Origin: Bacteroidales bacterium UBA6445 | GTDB taxonomy: Bacteria > Bacteroidota > Bacteroidia > Bacteroidales > UBA932 | Direction of reading: 5' to 3' | NCBI GenBank assembly: GCA_002439585.1 | Contig: DJOF01000018.1 | Coordinates: 83,415 to 147,414 of the forward strand | DNA: 64,000 nucleotides | Shown here: positions 37,242 through 45,960 of the stretch, piece by piece | How the letters are laid out: each line of letters starts with the position of its first letter | Numbering within the stretch: position 1 is the stretch's first letter | The notes under the pieces: generated by a model | What the model saw: the letters and a program-made list of their open reading frames with translations, nothing else | What the model was told of the DNA's origin: nothing | Databases searched by the model: none | Made by a program: the position numbers and the translations under genes

Positions 37242-37784
37242 ATGAGCGAATTAAAAGGATCAAAGACTGAGCAGAATCTCAAGACTGCCTTTGCAGGTGA
37301 GTCTCAGGCACACACAAAGTATCTTTACTATGCCGCAAAAGCTATTAAAGATGGATATGTACAGATAGGCAAGCTCTTCGAGGAGACTGCAAAGAATGAG
37401 AAAGAGCATGCCAAGATATGGTTCAAGTATCTTCATGGCGGGGAGATCCCCGAGACAACTGTCAATCTTGAAGATGCAGCTGCAGGCGAGAACTACGAGT
37501 GGACAGATATGTATGCTGAGTTTGCCAAGACTGCCAAGGAAGAGGGCTTCAATGATCTCGCTTTCCTCTTTGAAAAGGTAGGCGCTATCGAGAAGACACA
37601 TGAGGAGCGTTACAGGAAGCTTCTCGCCAATATCAAGGAAGGCATCGTGTTCTCACGTGACGAGGATATGATCTGGCAATGCTCCAATTGCGGTCATATC
37701 GTCATTGGTAAGAAGGCTCCGGAGATCTGCCCCGTGTGCAAGCATCCGAAGAGTTTCTTTGAAATCAAGGCTGAGAACTATTAA
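37242..37784 (+). CDS. Rubrerythrin
   Basis: This 180-aa non-heme diiron peroxidase protects anaerobes from hydrogen peroxide. The ferritin-like domain at about residues 1-140 has the iron ligands in [22 protein letters not shown] and EKTHEERY. The C-terminal rubredoxin domain has CSNCG near 147 and [11 protein letters not shown] near 164. The ATG at 37242 gives the family start [13 protein letters not shown]; the upstream in-frame start at 37188 lies inside the promoter. It is monocistronic. Confidence 0.96.
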   Translation: MSELKGSKTEQNLKTAFAGESQAHTKYLYYAAKAIKDGYVQIGKLFEETAKNEKEHAKIWFKYLHGGEIPETTVNLEDAAAGENYEWTDMYAEFAKTAKEEGFNDLAFLFEKVGAIEKTHEERYRKLLANIKEGIVFSRDEDMIWQCSNCGHIVIGKKAPEICPVCKHPKSFFEIKAENY

Positions 37785-37925
37785 TAGTATATTGGCTGTC
37801 CGCTTCCCAATTCAAGTTTAAGCTAAACTTTTGAGTAGGCTTCTATGTTTAGTAATCGTTAAAAAATAAGTAGCCGCTTACTTAGATTTACTATGATGTT
37901 ATAGCCTGATTTTAGGACAATAGAG

Positions 37926-37957
37926 CCGGCAAGGGTATTTCCTTGTCGGTTTTTTTG
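37926..37957 (+). terminator. Intrinsic terminator downstream of rubrerythrin
   Basis: CCGGCAAGG at 37926-37934 pairs with CCTTGTCGG at 37941-37949 (one G-U), followed by seven T. It is 141 nt after the rubrerythrin stop. The bases between show no ORF. Nothing else is seen in 37958-38085. Confidence 0.85.
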
Positions 37958-38085
37958 TTCTTCCTTCGGGTTTCGGCTTTATGTGCGGCATATCCGAGAG
38001 TTGATTGCCAGGCCGAGAGAAAAGTTAAACTTTGACTCTGCCCAGTGAGCGGTTAAAACATTCATTTTGGCCATAATCTTGAATC

Positions 38086-38116
38086 TTCGTAACTTAGTAA
38101 GTTTGACATAGCTTTG
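38086..38116 (+). promoter_or_regulatory. Promoter of the glucosaminidase-mltG unit
   Basis: TTCG at 38086-38089 (one off TTTG), 19 nt, then a perfect TAGCTTTG at 38109-38116. The leader would be about 50 nt. Confidence 0.6.
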
Positions 38117-38172
38117 GATACGGTACACTCCGGGTTATCCAATAAGTGAATGTTGAGTTCAAAGGCTTATAA

Positions 38173-39276
38173 ATGAATCTAATACGTAAGACAGCGATAG
38201 CTGTCGCAATGTTGTTTGTAGCGGTAGTCCTCTGTGCAGAAGAAGACTCACCGCAGGAGAGATACATATCCAAATATGCTCATGTGGCAGTGAGGGAGAT
38301 GTACCGTTCGGGAGTTCCGGCAAGTATAACCCTTGCTCAGGGACTTCTCGAGTCGGGAGCCGGCCAGTCAGAGCTTGCTGTTAAAGGCAACAATCATTTT
38401 GGCATCAAGTGCCATGACTGGACAGGGCGCAAGATGTACTATGATGATGACAGGCGAGGGGAATGCTTCAGGGTCTATTCCTCGCCAGACGAGAGTTTCC
38501 GTGATCATTCGGATTTCCTCAGGTACAGAGATCGGTACAAGCCTCTTTTTGGCAATTCAGTGACTGACTATAAGGCTTGGGCTCATGGTCTTAAGAAGGC
38601 CGGTTATGCCACTGACCCATCTTATGCCTCCAAACTGATAAAGGTCATAGAGGATTATAGACTTTACCGCTTCGATGCGATGAAGCCGGAAGATTTCCAT
38701 AGTGAGAGCACTGGCAAATCGTATGGAGACCGCAAGGAGGATGATAAGCGTACTGCAAGACGCGAGCGTAAAGAATCCAAAAGAGAAAGCAGTAAAGGGG
38801 ATCACAGGGAAGGCCGTAAATATGAGAGAAGTGATGGCAATAGGTCTGAATCAATACCAGAGCCGCCTCTGCAGATAGAGGAACCTACAAAGGTGTCCGG
38901 TGACGACCCACGTGAGACAATCTCTTTCGCACTGAAGCGGCAACTTTATTCCAACAATGGAGTACAGTTCGTATATTCGGTTGAGGGTGAGACCTATGCT
39001 TCCATAGCTGACGAGTACAATCTTTTCCTTGGAGAAATACTGCGATTCAATGATGCCAAGGCCGATACCAATCTGACACCAGGCACTCTGGTGTATGTGC
39101 AGGCCAAAAAATCCCGTGCCGTAAAGGGATTGGACAAATATATCTCCGATGTCGGTGGTGAGACAATGCGAGACCTGTCACAGCGCTTTGGCGTGAAACT
39201 CAAGGATCTATGCAAGCGCAATTCATTCCATTCCGACTATGTGACGACTCCAGGTGACGAGATTAATCTCAGATAA
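38173..39276 (+). CDS. Glucosaminidase-domain peptidoglycan hydrolase with LysM
   Basis: This 367-aa protein has a signal peptide ending near VVLCA. The glucosaminidase (FlgJ/LytG-type) domain at about residues 28-165 has SITLAQGLLESGAGQSELA with the catalytic Glu, and NNHFGIKCHDW. A long Lys/Arg/Ser-rich linker lies at about 175-240. Two LysM-like modules follow near 265-310 and 320-367. It is predicted to cut glycan strands in the periplasm. The next gene, mltG, starts three bases later, so two glycan-cleaving enzymes share a transcript. Confidence 0.92.
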   Translation: MNLIRKTAIAVAMLFVAVVLCAEEDSPQERYISKYAHVAVREMYRSGVPASITLAQGLLESGAGQSELAVKGNNHFGIKCHDWTGRKMYYDDDRRGECFRVYSSPDESFRDHSDFLRYRDRYKPLFGNSVTDYKAWAHGLKKAGYATDPSYASKLIKVIEDYRLYRFDAMKPEDFHSESTGKSYGDRKEDDKRTARRERKESKRESSKGDHREGRKYERSDGNRSESIPEPPLQIEEPTKVSGDDPRETISFALKRQLYSNNGVQFVYSVEGETYASIADEYNLFLGEILRFNDAKADTNLTPGTLVYVQAKKSRAVKGLDKYISDVGGETMRDLSQRFGVKLKDLCKRNSFHSDYVTTPGDEINLR

Positions 39277-39278
39277 AG

Positions 39279-40331
39279 ATGAGAAGAAAAAAATATAAAT
39301 ACTTACATATTGTCGTTCCTGTTATCTTGGTCATATTTGCCGTTGCGGCAGTATCTGCGTCAAGATACGTGTATGACAATTATATCCCTAATTTCCGTGG
39401 TCAAAGTGGCTTCTATGTGTATCCTGGAGCGACTCTCTCTCAGGTTGTCGCGGCGATAGAAGAGAATGTGGGAGTCAAGTCGTGCAAGAGCCTTGAGCGG
39501 GTCTTGAGACGAGAATTTGAAGATACAGCAGGTCTTCATCCTGGATATTATATGTTGGATGGTACAAATACCAGTGCGTACGCAGCTCGTATGCTTCGTT
39601 TCGGCTGGCAGACTCCAGTCAATCTTGTCTTGTCCGGCTCCATTAGAAGCAAAGCCTCTCTGGCCATAAAGATAAGTCGGCAGATGCTTGTTGACTCAGC
39701 TGCCGTGGTCAGTGCTCTATCAGATACGGCTTTCCTCTCTGCCTATGGGGTGAATCCGGAGAATGTATTTGCTATCATAATGCCCGACACATATCAGATG
39801 TATTGGACGGATTCGATGGCGAGGATAATGGATAAGCAAAAAGCTGAGTATGATAGGTTTTGGACTCGAGATAATGTTGCCAAAGCCAGTAGTCAGGGCC
39901 TCACGCCGTTGCAGGTGGGGATTCTTGCCAGCATAGTGAGGGGAGAGTCCAACTATGTCCCCGAATATCCAAAGATAGCAGCCGTGTATCTCAACCGTCT
40001 TCATAGGGGAATGAAGCTGCAGGCTGATCCTACTGTTGCCTATTGCTTTGATTATGAGCCAAATCGCATACTTAAGTCGCATCTTCAGGTAGAATCTCCC
40101 TACAATACCTATAAGTACAAAGGGCTTCCTCCCGGTCCAATATGTGTTCCCGGCAAAGATGCCATGAATGCTGTTCTTAATCCGGCCTCGGGAGGTGACC
40201 TATATTTCTGTGCAAGTTCTGCTTTGGACGGGACTCACTTGTTTGCTGCGACATATGCCGCACATCTGCGCAATGCAGCCGCTTTTCGCAAGGCTATAAC
40301 GAAGAAGCTAAGGCAAAAGGCTACAAACTGA
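39279..40331 (+). CDS. mltG: Endolytic murein transglycosylase MltG
   Basis: This 350-aa inner-membrane protein has one membrane helix at about residues 7-29. The YceG domain has a LysM-like N-terminal part (FYVYPGATLSQVVAAI) and a catalytic region. That region contains LASIVRGESNYVPEYPKIAAVYLNRL, here spanning residues 210-236 with the catalytic Glu near 218. LQADPTVAYCFD and SPYNTYKYKGLPPGPIC follow. MltG cleaves nascent glycan strands and sets their length. Confidence 0.95.
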   Translation: MRRKKYKYLHIVVPVILVIFAVAAVSASRYVYDNYIPNFRGQSGFYVYPGATLSQVVAAIEENVGVKSCKSLERVLRREFEDTAGLHPGYYMLDGTNTSAYAARMLRFGWQTPVNLVLSGSIRSKASLAIKISRQMLVDSAAVVSALSDTAFLSAYGVNPENVFAIIMPDTYQMYWTDSMARIMDKQKAEYDRFWTRDNVAKASSQGLTPLQVGILASIVRGESNYVPEYPKIAAVYLNRLHRGMKLQADPTVAYCFDYEPNRILKSHLQVESPYNTYKYKGLPPGPICVPGKDAMNAVLNPASGGDLYFCASSALDGTHLFAATYAAHLRNAAAFRKAITKKLRQKATN

Positions 40332-40480
40332 CATATTGTCATTATCTGTCCTTGGCAGACAATTTGCGTGTAAGGCGAACGTCGGTAAGTGTGCAATACC
40401 GGCTGTAACCATGTTGTGGCTTATAGTATTAGCAACCGTATTCGGGCTGTTTTCAAAGAAATATAAAAGATTGGTAAGAT

Positions 40481-41146
40481 ATGCAAAAGCAAAACGAAAA
40501 GTCGGAGAAAGAGTTCTCGGAAGAGAGCAGAAAGGTCGGCAACAAGATAGAGAAAGAAAAGGTTAATTCAGATGAAGGTGGTAATGCTGCTGGTGAGAGA
40601 GAACATTCAGACAATGAATGCCATTCTGACAAGTGCGGGTGTTCCCATCATGATGATAAGGCGTGTGAGGAGTTGAAGGCTAGATGCAAGTCTCTTGAAG
40701 AAGAGAAGAAATCTTTGGAGTCGAAGCTTGCAAAGGAGAAGGACGATTATATCCGTCTTCTTGCAGAGTTTCAGACTTTCCGTAATAGGACAAATGAGCA
40801 GAAGAAAGAGATAGAAAGCACTGCCTCTGCAGATACTATTAAAGGCCTTCTTCCGGTTTTGGATGACTGCGAGAAAGCAATGGATATGCTTCGAGGTTCG
40901 GCAGATGAAGCCGCAAAGGAAGGTACGGGGCTGATATACAGTAAGCTACTCAAGTATCTTAAGTCCAAGGGATTGGAGCCTATCGAAGCGAAAGGTAAGA
41001 AATTCGATACTGAATTTCATGAGGCAGTTGCGCAGGTCCCTGTCTCTGACAAGGACAAGAAAGGGCATGTGTTTGATGTGGTTGAGACCGGTTATACCTA
41101 TGGAGGCAAGATTCTTAGGTATGCAAAGGTTGTAGTTGGAATCTAA
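40481..41146 (+). CDS. grpE: Nucleotide exchange factor GrpE with Cys/His-rich N-terminus
   Basis: This 221-aa protein has the GrpE long helix and four-helix part at about residues 65-165 (DYIRLLAEFQTFRNRT, GLLPVLDDCEKAMD). The beta-wing domain ends in HEAVAQVPVSD..VFDVVETGYTYGGKILRYAKVVVG. It releases ADP from DnaK. The first 65 residues are unlike usual GrpE: a charged tract contains HSDNECHSDKCGCSHHDD, a Cys/His cluster that looks able to bind metal. It is followed 13 nt later by dnaJ; dnaK is not nearby. Confidence 0.93.
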   Translation: MQKQNEKSEKEFSEESRKVGNKIEKEKVNSDEGGNAAGEREHSDNECHSDKCGCSHHDDKACEELKARCKSLEEEKKSLESKLAKEKDDYIRLLAEFQTFRNRTNEQKKEIESTASADTIKGLLPVLDDCEKAMDMLRGSADEAAKEGTGLIYSKLLKYLKSKGLEPIEAKGKKFDTEFHEAVAQVPVSDKDKKGHVFDVVETGYTYGGKILRYAKVVVGI

Positions 41147-41159
41147 GGGAGTCGTAGAT

Positions 41160-42356
41160 ATGGCAGAGAAAAGAGATTATTATGAAGTCCTTGGAGTGGA
41201 TAAGAATGCGTCTGAGGACGATATAAAGTCCGCCTACAGGAAACTTGCCTTGAAATGGCATCCTGACAGGTGGGTAAGTGGCACTGATGCCGAGAAGAAG
41301 ACGGCCGAAGAGAAATTCAAGGAGGCTTCAGAGGCTTACAGTGTGTTGAGCGACAAAGACAAGAGGGCAAAGTACGATCAGTTTGGACATGCAGGAGTTG
41401 ACGGAAGTGCCGGCCCTGACTTTAGTGGGGGCTTCGGCAACCTAGATGATCTGCTGAATAATCTTTTCGGCGGCCGCAACCCGTTCGGAGGATTCAGCGG
41501 TTTCGGAGGATTCGGTGGCTTCGGCTCTAGTAGAGGTGCTTCTGCACAGTCTCGTCCGGTCATGAGAGGCCGTGACATCCGTACAAAGGTCCGTCTTACA
41601 TTGGAAGAGATAGCTACTGGAGTTGAGAAGGAAGTTACAATCGTCCGTAACGAACAGTGTCCGGATTGCGGTGGCAAAGGGACTCGCAATGCTTCGGATG
41701 TGAAACCTTGTCCTGTATGTCACGGCACTGGCCAAGAACAGAGAGTGGTCAACAGTATCTTCGGTCAGACTGTCACATATACGACATGCTCCCGTTGCGG
41801 AGGCACAGGAGAGATTGTTACCAATCCTTGCCCTTCCTGCAGTGGAACTGGAGTGATCCGTAAGAAAGCGACAATAAAAGTCAAGATTCCTGCAGGTGTA
41901 GAAGACGGGATGCAGATAACAATTCGTGGCGAGGGACATGCGGCAAAAGCAGGCGGGATCAATGGCGACCTTCTTGTGGTGATCGAGGAGATACCTCATT
42001 CCCAACTCAAGAGAGAGGGGATGAATCTCTACTATACTAAGATTATTTCAGTGATGGATGCCATACTCGGTTGTGAAGTGACGATACCTTGTCTGGACGG
42101 GAACTATAAGGTTAAGGTAGATCCCGGTACCCAATCGGGAACTGTCGTACGTCTGAAAGGCCGCGGACTTCCAGCTGTCAAAGGTTATGGTACCGGAGTC
42201 GGAGACTTATATGTAAAGTATCTGGTATGGATACCTAAGAAGCTCAGGAGTAGTGAGAAAGAGACTCTTGAAAGTCTCAGATACAGTGATACGTTTACCC
42301 CGGATCCAAGTCGAGAGGACCGCTACTTATTCGATAAGATGAAAGAAAATTTCTAA
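41160..42356 (+). CDS. dnaJ: Chaperone DnaJ
   Basis: This 398-aa class A J-protein has a J domain at residues 1-75 with the HPD motif (KWHPDRW) and a small insertion after it. A Gly/Phe region lies at about 90-135. Four zinc-finger repeats (CPDCGGKG, CPVCHGTG, CSRCGGTG, CPSCSGTG) lie at about 165-240, followed by substrate-binding beta domains. It stimulates DnaK ATPase. The ATG at 41160 gives the family start MAEKRDYYEVLGV; the longer frame overlaps grpE. Confidence 0.96.
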   Translation: MAEKRDYYEVLGVDKNASEDDIKSAYRKLALKWHPDRWVSGTDAEKKTAEEKFKEASEAYSVLSDKDKRAKYDQFGHAGVDGSAGPDFSGGFGNLDDLLNNLFGGRNPFGGFSGFGGFGGFGSSRGASAQSRPVMRGRDIRTKVRLTLEEIATGVEKEVTIVRNEQCPDCGGKGTRNASDVKPCPVCHGTGQEQRVVNSIFGQTVTYTTCSRCGGTGEIVTNPCPSCSGTGVIRKKATIKVKIPAGVEDGMQITIRGEGHAAKAGGINGDLLVVIEEIPHSQLKREGMNLYYTKIISVMDAILGCEVTIPCLDGNYKVKVDPGTQSGTVVRLKGRGLPAVKGYGTGVGDLYVKYLVWIPKKLRSSEKETLESLRYSDTFTPDPSREDRYLFDKMKENF

Positions 42357-42360
42357 AAAG

Positions 42361-42391
42361 TTTGCGGTTTAGGATTTTATTGGTAAATTTG
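42361..42391 (+). promoter_or_regulatory. Consensus promoter of rplS
   Basis: TTTG at 42361-42364, 19 nt, then TAAATTTG at 42384-42391: a perfect match. The leader of about 68 nt shows no obvious hairpin beyond a short AGGCAACCT stretch. Confidence 0.85.
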
Positions 42392-42464
42392 CAGTCCTAT
42401 TAACGAGGCAACCTCTTACGATCGTTGTATTTTGTAGTAATGTTGCGCTAATTTAGTTTTAGAG

Positions 42465-42872
42465 ATGGAATTGATCAAAATCGTAGATCAGGCTTTTGCT
42501 AACGAGAAAGTCGCTACATATCCTAAGTTCAAGGGTGGTGATACAATCACAGTTACCTACAGGATCAAAGAGGGAGACAAAGAAAGACTCCAGAAGTTCA
42601 GAGGCGTAGTCATACAGATAAGCGGTGCTACACCTTACACAAAGACTTTCACAGTGCGTAAGATCGCAAGTGGTGTTGGGGTTGAGAGGATTTTCCCATT
42701 TCAGTCACCTTTTATTGACTCGATAGAACTCAACAAAGTCGGCAAGGTTCGTAGGGCAAGAATTTTCTACCTAAGGAATCTCTCCGGTAAGAAGGCAAGG
42801 ATTAAGGAGAAGAAGCTTGTATTCCTAAAAGAGGAAGGTGCAACTCAGACTCCAGCTCCTGCTGCAAAGTAA
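42465..42872 (+). CDS. rplS: 50S ribosomal protein L19
   Basis: This 135-aa protein has [23 protein letters not shown], the [10 protein letters not shown] strand, [21 protein letters not shown] and the [10 protein letters not shown] motif, which covers the L19 core at about residues 18-118. A 17-residue Thr/Pro/Ala tail follows. L19 sits at the 30S-50S interface. It has a strong own promoter and is followed 21 nt later by tRNA-Arg, probably on the same transcript. Confidence 0.96.
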   Translation: MELIKIVDQAFANEKVATYPKFKGGDTITVTYRIKEGDKERLQKFRGVVIQISGATPYTKTFTVRKIASGVGVERIFPFQSPFIDSIELNKVGKVRRARIFYLRNLSGKKARIKEKKLVFLKEEGATQTPAPAAK

Positions 42873-42893
42873 TATAGAGGGTTTATCCCTTAT

Positions 42894-42967
42894 GGCCCCA
42901 TAGCTTAACTGAATAGAGCATTTGACTACGGATCAAAAGGTTATAGGTTTGAATCCTATTGGGGTCA
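42894..42967 (+). tRNA. tRNA-Arg (ACG)
   Basis: The acceptor GGCCCCA pairs with TGGGGTC. The anticodon stem TTTGA/TCAAA encloses CTACGGA with anticodon ACG (A34 presumably edited to inosine). The T-arm is ATAGG/CCTAT around TTTGAAT. CCA is not encoded as part of the mature tRNA; the bases ACC that follow are partly similar. Confidence 0.92.
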
Positions 42968-42970
42968 CCG

Positions 42971-43005
42971 AAATCGCTGTAACTCATTGAGTTGCGGCGA
43001 TTTTT
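42971..43005 (+). terminator. Terminator after tRNA-Arg
   Basis: AAATCGCTGTAACTC pairs with GAGTTGCGGCGATTT (two G-U pairs) around a short loop, followed by TTTTT at 43001-43005. It ends the rplS/tRNA-Arg unit. Confidence 0.85.
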
Positions 43006-43037
43006 CATTTATTATGTTTTCTTGTTCTTCCTTTTGA

Positions 43038-43069
43038 CTTGCGGAATGAAGAAAGAAATGCTAAATTTG
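43038..43069 (+). promoter_or_regulatory. Candidate promoter of the glpT-like gene
   Basis: CTTG at 43038-43041, 20 nt, then a perfect TAAATTTG at 43062-43069. It lies within the longer in-frame ORF, which supports the ATG at 43088 as the real start. Confidence 0.55.
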
Positions 43070-43087
43070 CTTACATATCGTAAGTTT

Positions 43088-44506
43088 ATGGCACGTTTCT
43101 TTGATCCTCCGGCACCTAAGGCTCCTGTAGAGGAGAGCAAGGTAAAGAAAGTATATAGCAGTATGCGCCTTAAGGTATTCCTTGGCGCTTTTCTCGGGTA
43201 TGCGGGATATTATCTTGTGAGGAAAAATCTCTCGCTTGCTGCTCCTGGCATGATCGATGAGGGCCTTCTGGATAAGGCTGGTATCGGTATCGCCATGTCT
43301 GCAGTCTCGATTGCGTATGCTTTCAGTAAGTTCATCATGGGAAGCATATCTGATCGCTCTGATGCGCGCAAGTTCTTGTGTGTCGGACTTTTGCTTTCTT
43401 CTTTGGCGATGATTGTTGCGGGAGTCTTCCCATATAGTGCTTCATCCATGGCATTTAATGTAGCAACGGTCTTCTTCCTGATGCTTATAGTAGGATGGCT
43501 CTCTGGTATGGGTTGGCCTCCTTGCGGAAGAATCATGGCTCATTGGTTCAGCCAGAATGAGAGAAGCTTCAAGATGTCAGTGTGGAATACCTCGCATACA
43601 TTCGGAAGCGGATCGCTCGGCCTGCTTGCAAGCCTTGGAATGACTGCAGTTGTTGCTTTCGGTGTCCCTGTCGTAGAATCATGGAGAGGAGCATTTATCC
43701 TGCCCGCCATAGTAGCGATATTTATTGCTGCAATCTGCTGGCTTCTTATAAGGGATACTCCCCAGTCATGTGGCCTTCCATCCATAAATGACTACCGGCA
43801 TGACTATTCGGGAGTAGGTTCCAGACAAGACGATACGAAGAAGATTCCTTTCCGTACCCTTTTCGTTGACTATGTGTTCAAGAACCGCCTGCTGTGGATA
43901 ATAGCATTTGCCAATGCTTTCGTGTATATGGTACGTTATGGGGTAGGGGACTGGGCTCCTATCTATCTTCAAGAAAGCGGTATGATGACCGCGGCGGAGA
44001 GCAATCTGGCGTTTTCACTGCACAATTATGCCGGGATTCTCGGCACAATCGTCTGCGGATATGTGTCAGCCCGCTTCTTCAAAGGTCGTTGTACACCTCC
44101 TAACGTAATCTTCATGATTTTGGTCCTTGCCGGGACTCTGCTTTATTGGCAGGCAGACAATGTCGCTACTCTCTTTGTTCCTGCAAGGTCTGCAGTCTAT
44201 CCGATATTGTGTAAATCGCTTGTGTACTCGGCACTTATAATAGTGGGCTTCTGTATTTACGGTCCAGTCGCCATGCTTGGCATCCAGGCTGTCAATCTTG
44301 TGCCTAAGAATGCGGCAGGTACGGCGGCAGGTTTTGTCGGCCTGTTTGGCTATCTTTTCGGTGATGCTATACTCTCTAAGCTTCTTATGGGTACAGTTGC
44401 GCAGAATGCAGGATGGCATGTCACTTTCATGCTGCTAGCCTTTGCTAGTATTGCTGCAGTATTGCTATGTTCCCTTACTTGGAGAAGTGAGAAGCAGCTT
44501 GCATAG
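43088..44506 (+). CDS. Organophosphate:phosphate antiporter, GlpT-like (MFS)
   Basis: This 472-aa protein has twelve predicted membrane helices and belongs to the OPA branch of the major facilitator superfamily. It has FLGYAGYYLVRKNLSLAAPG in helix 1, GSISDRSDARKF in the loop 2-3 region, GWPPCGRIMAHWF and MVRYGVGDWAPIYL. GlpT exchanges glycerol 3-phosphate for inorganic phosphate; UhpT-type sugar-phosphate transport is the alternative. The ATG at 43088 (MARFFDPPAP) fits the family start and the promoter. The metallophosphoesterase gene 25 nt downstream suggests joint use of phosphorylated substrates. Confidence 0.9.
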   Translation: MARFFDPPAPKAPVEESKVKKVYSSMRLKVFLGAFLGYAGYYLVRKNLSLAAPGMIDEGLLDKAGIGIAMSAVSIAYAFSKFIMGSISDRSDARKFLCVGLLLSSLAMIVAGVFPYSASSMAFNVATVFFLMLIVGWLSGMGWPPCGRIMAHWFSQNERSFKMSVWNTSHTFGSGSLGLLASLGMTAVVAFGVPVVESWRGAFILPAIVAIFIAAICWLLIRDTPQSCGLPSINDYRHDYSGVGSRQDDTKKIPFRTLFVDYVFKNRLLWIIAFANAFVYMVRYGVGDWAPIYLQESGMMTAAESNLAFSLHNYAGILGTIVCGYVSARFFKGRCTPPNVIFMILVLAGTLLYWQADNVATLFVPARSAVYPILCKSLVYSALIIVGFCIYGPVAMLGIQAVNLVPKNAAGTAAGFVGLFGYLFGDAILSKLLMGTVAQNAGWHVTFMLLAFASIAAVLLCSLTWRSEKQLA

Positions 44507-44531
44507 GTTCGGCTTCTAAATCATATACAAT

Positions 44532-45929
44532 ATGAAGAAAAATTTCTTTGTTGTCCTTATCTTCCTTGCTTTCTGCTATGCGGCAGAGGCTAGGACAGTA
44601 AAAGGACGAGTCCACTGCGGCACTGAGAATATTGGTGGTGTCATTGTGACGGACGGAGTCAATTTCTCCCGTACTTCAGCGCGAGGCAAATTCAAACTTG
44701 ACATTGCAGATGAGGCGGAGTTTGTCTACATAGTTACCCCTTCAGGGTATTCCGCCCCTTTCAGCAGCGGCTCTCCCGAGTTCTACCGCAAGGCTGAAGG
44801 CGAGGATACTTTCGACTTTGACCTGGTCTCACTGGGAGATGGAGATTATACTATATTTGCGATCTCTGACCCACAGACCAAGCATGATAGGCATTTTGCC
44901 AAATTCTGTGCCGCCCCTCTTCAAGACATCAAGGCAAATGCCCCCAAGTATCTTCGTACAGGCCCTCTTGTCGGCATAATGCTAGGTGACATCTGCTGGG
45001 ACGATACTCCGATGTTGGCAAAATACAAGAAAGAGGCTGCTTCTCTCGGCTTCCCTGTGTATGCAGTGATTGGCAACCATGACTACAACAGGAAAGTCCC
45101 ATTCGGTCATTATGCAGATGATTTTAAGTCATATTTTGGTCCTCTTGACTACGCTTTCTTTGCAGGGGATGATCTAGTTATAGGTCTCAACAATATCCTT
45201 TACTCTGAGGACGGGAAATACATAGAAGGCTATGGCGAGGAAGAGCTTACATTTGTCCGCAACCTTCTTAAGCTGGTTCCGGAAGATGCGCATGTGTTAG
45301 TGGCACACCATTCTCCGATTGCCAAGAGAGGACGTGAAAAGAATACCTTTATCAAGAGCGGCGATACGTTAGTAGCCCTTTTCGGTGACAGGAAGGTGGA
45401 TATGATCTCAGGACATACGCATATAATGAATAATCTTAAGATCAGTGACAGTATTGTTGACCACAATATAGGCAGTATATGCGGAGACTGGTGGTCATCT
45501 GACTGGTGCAAGGACGGGACGCCCTCCGGTTATGCAATCTTCAGCATTGGCAAAGATGGAGTTACGCATTTCTATCGCTCGATCGGAGAGCCTGACGACT
45601 ATCAGGTAGAGATTATAGAACCCGGGGAGAGCCAGCATCATCCTGAGGCTGTCGTTGCTAATATTTGGGATTATGAAGACGGGTGGACAGTATCCTGGTT
45701 TGAGGATGGCAAGCCGATGGGCGCAATGACACAGACTGAGGACGTGTCTCCGACTACTATACGCAAGATAGGGGAGACTTATCCAGACAGCAGCAAGGTA
45801 CCGAGATACAAGAGACCCCGTACCAACAATCATTATTTCATGGCCGTCCCAGATGAAGGAGTCAAGGAGGTGAAGATTGTCGTTACGAGCAAGAATGGCG
45901 AGAAATGGGAGTTTAACGTTGGTCTTTGA
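44532..45929 (+). CDS. Exported calcineurin-like metallophosphoesterase
   Basis: This 465-aa protein has a signal peptide ending near AEA. A small carboxypeptidase-regulatory-like beta domain lies at about residues 20-100. The calcineurin-type metallophosphatase core at about 105-320 contains DPQTKHDRHF, GDICWDD, GNHDYNRK, AHHSPI and SGHTHIMNN as the metal ligand motifs. A C-terminal beta domain follows. It probably releases phosphate from periplasmic phosphoesters. With the GlpT-like transporter upstream, glycerophosphodiesters are a reasonable but unproven substrate. Confidence 0.9.
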   Translation: MKKNFFVVLIFLAFCYAAEARTVKGRVHCGTENIGGVIVTDGVNFSRTSARGKFKLDIADEAEFVYIVTPSGYSAPFSSGSPEFYRKAEGEDTFDFDLVSLGDGDYTIFAISDPQTKHDRHFAKFCAAPLQDIKANAPKYLRTGPLVGIMLGDICWDDTPMLAKYKKEAASLGFPVYAVIGNHDYNRKVPFGHYADDFKSYFGPLDYAFFAGDDLVIGLNNILYSEDGKYIEGYGEEELTFVRNLLKLVPEDAHVLVAHHSPIAKRGREKNTFIKSGDTLVALFGDRKVDMISGHTHIMNNLKISDSIVDHNIGSICGDWWSSDWCKDGTPSGYAIFSIGKDGVTHFYRSIGEPDDYQVEIIEPGESQHHPEAVVANIWDYEDGWTVSWFEDGKPMGAMTQTEDVSPTTIRKIGETYPDSSKVPRYKRPRTNNHYFMAVPDEGVKEVKIVVTSKNGEKWEFNVGL

Positions 45930-45960
45930 ACTTCTTCAAAATTGTTCTAAGGTCTGACGT

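Noticed and set aside
40336..40566. 76-aa ORF between mltG and grpE
   Set aside because: It overlaps the start of grpE in another frame, lacks a credible domain and has no promoter of its own.
42992..43087. Upstream start for the GlpT-like transporter
   Set aside because: It would begin inside the tRNA-Arg terminator and include the predicted promoter; the family-like start is at 43088.
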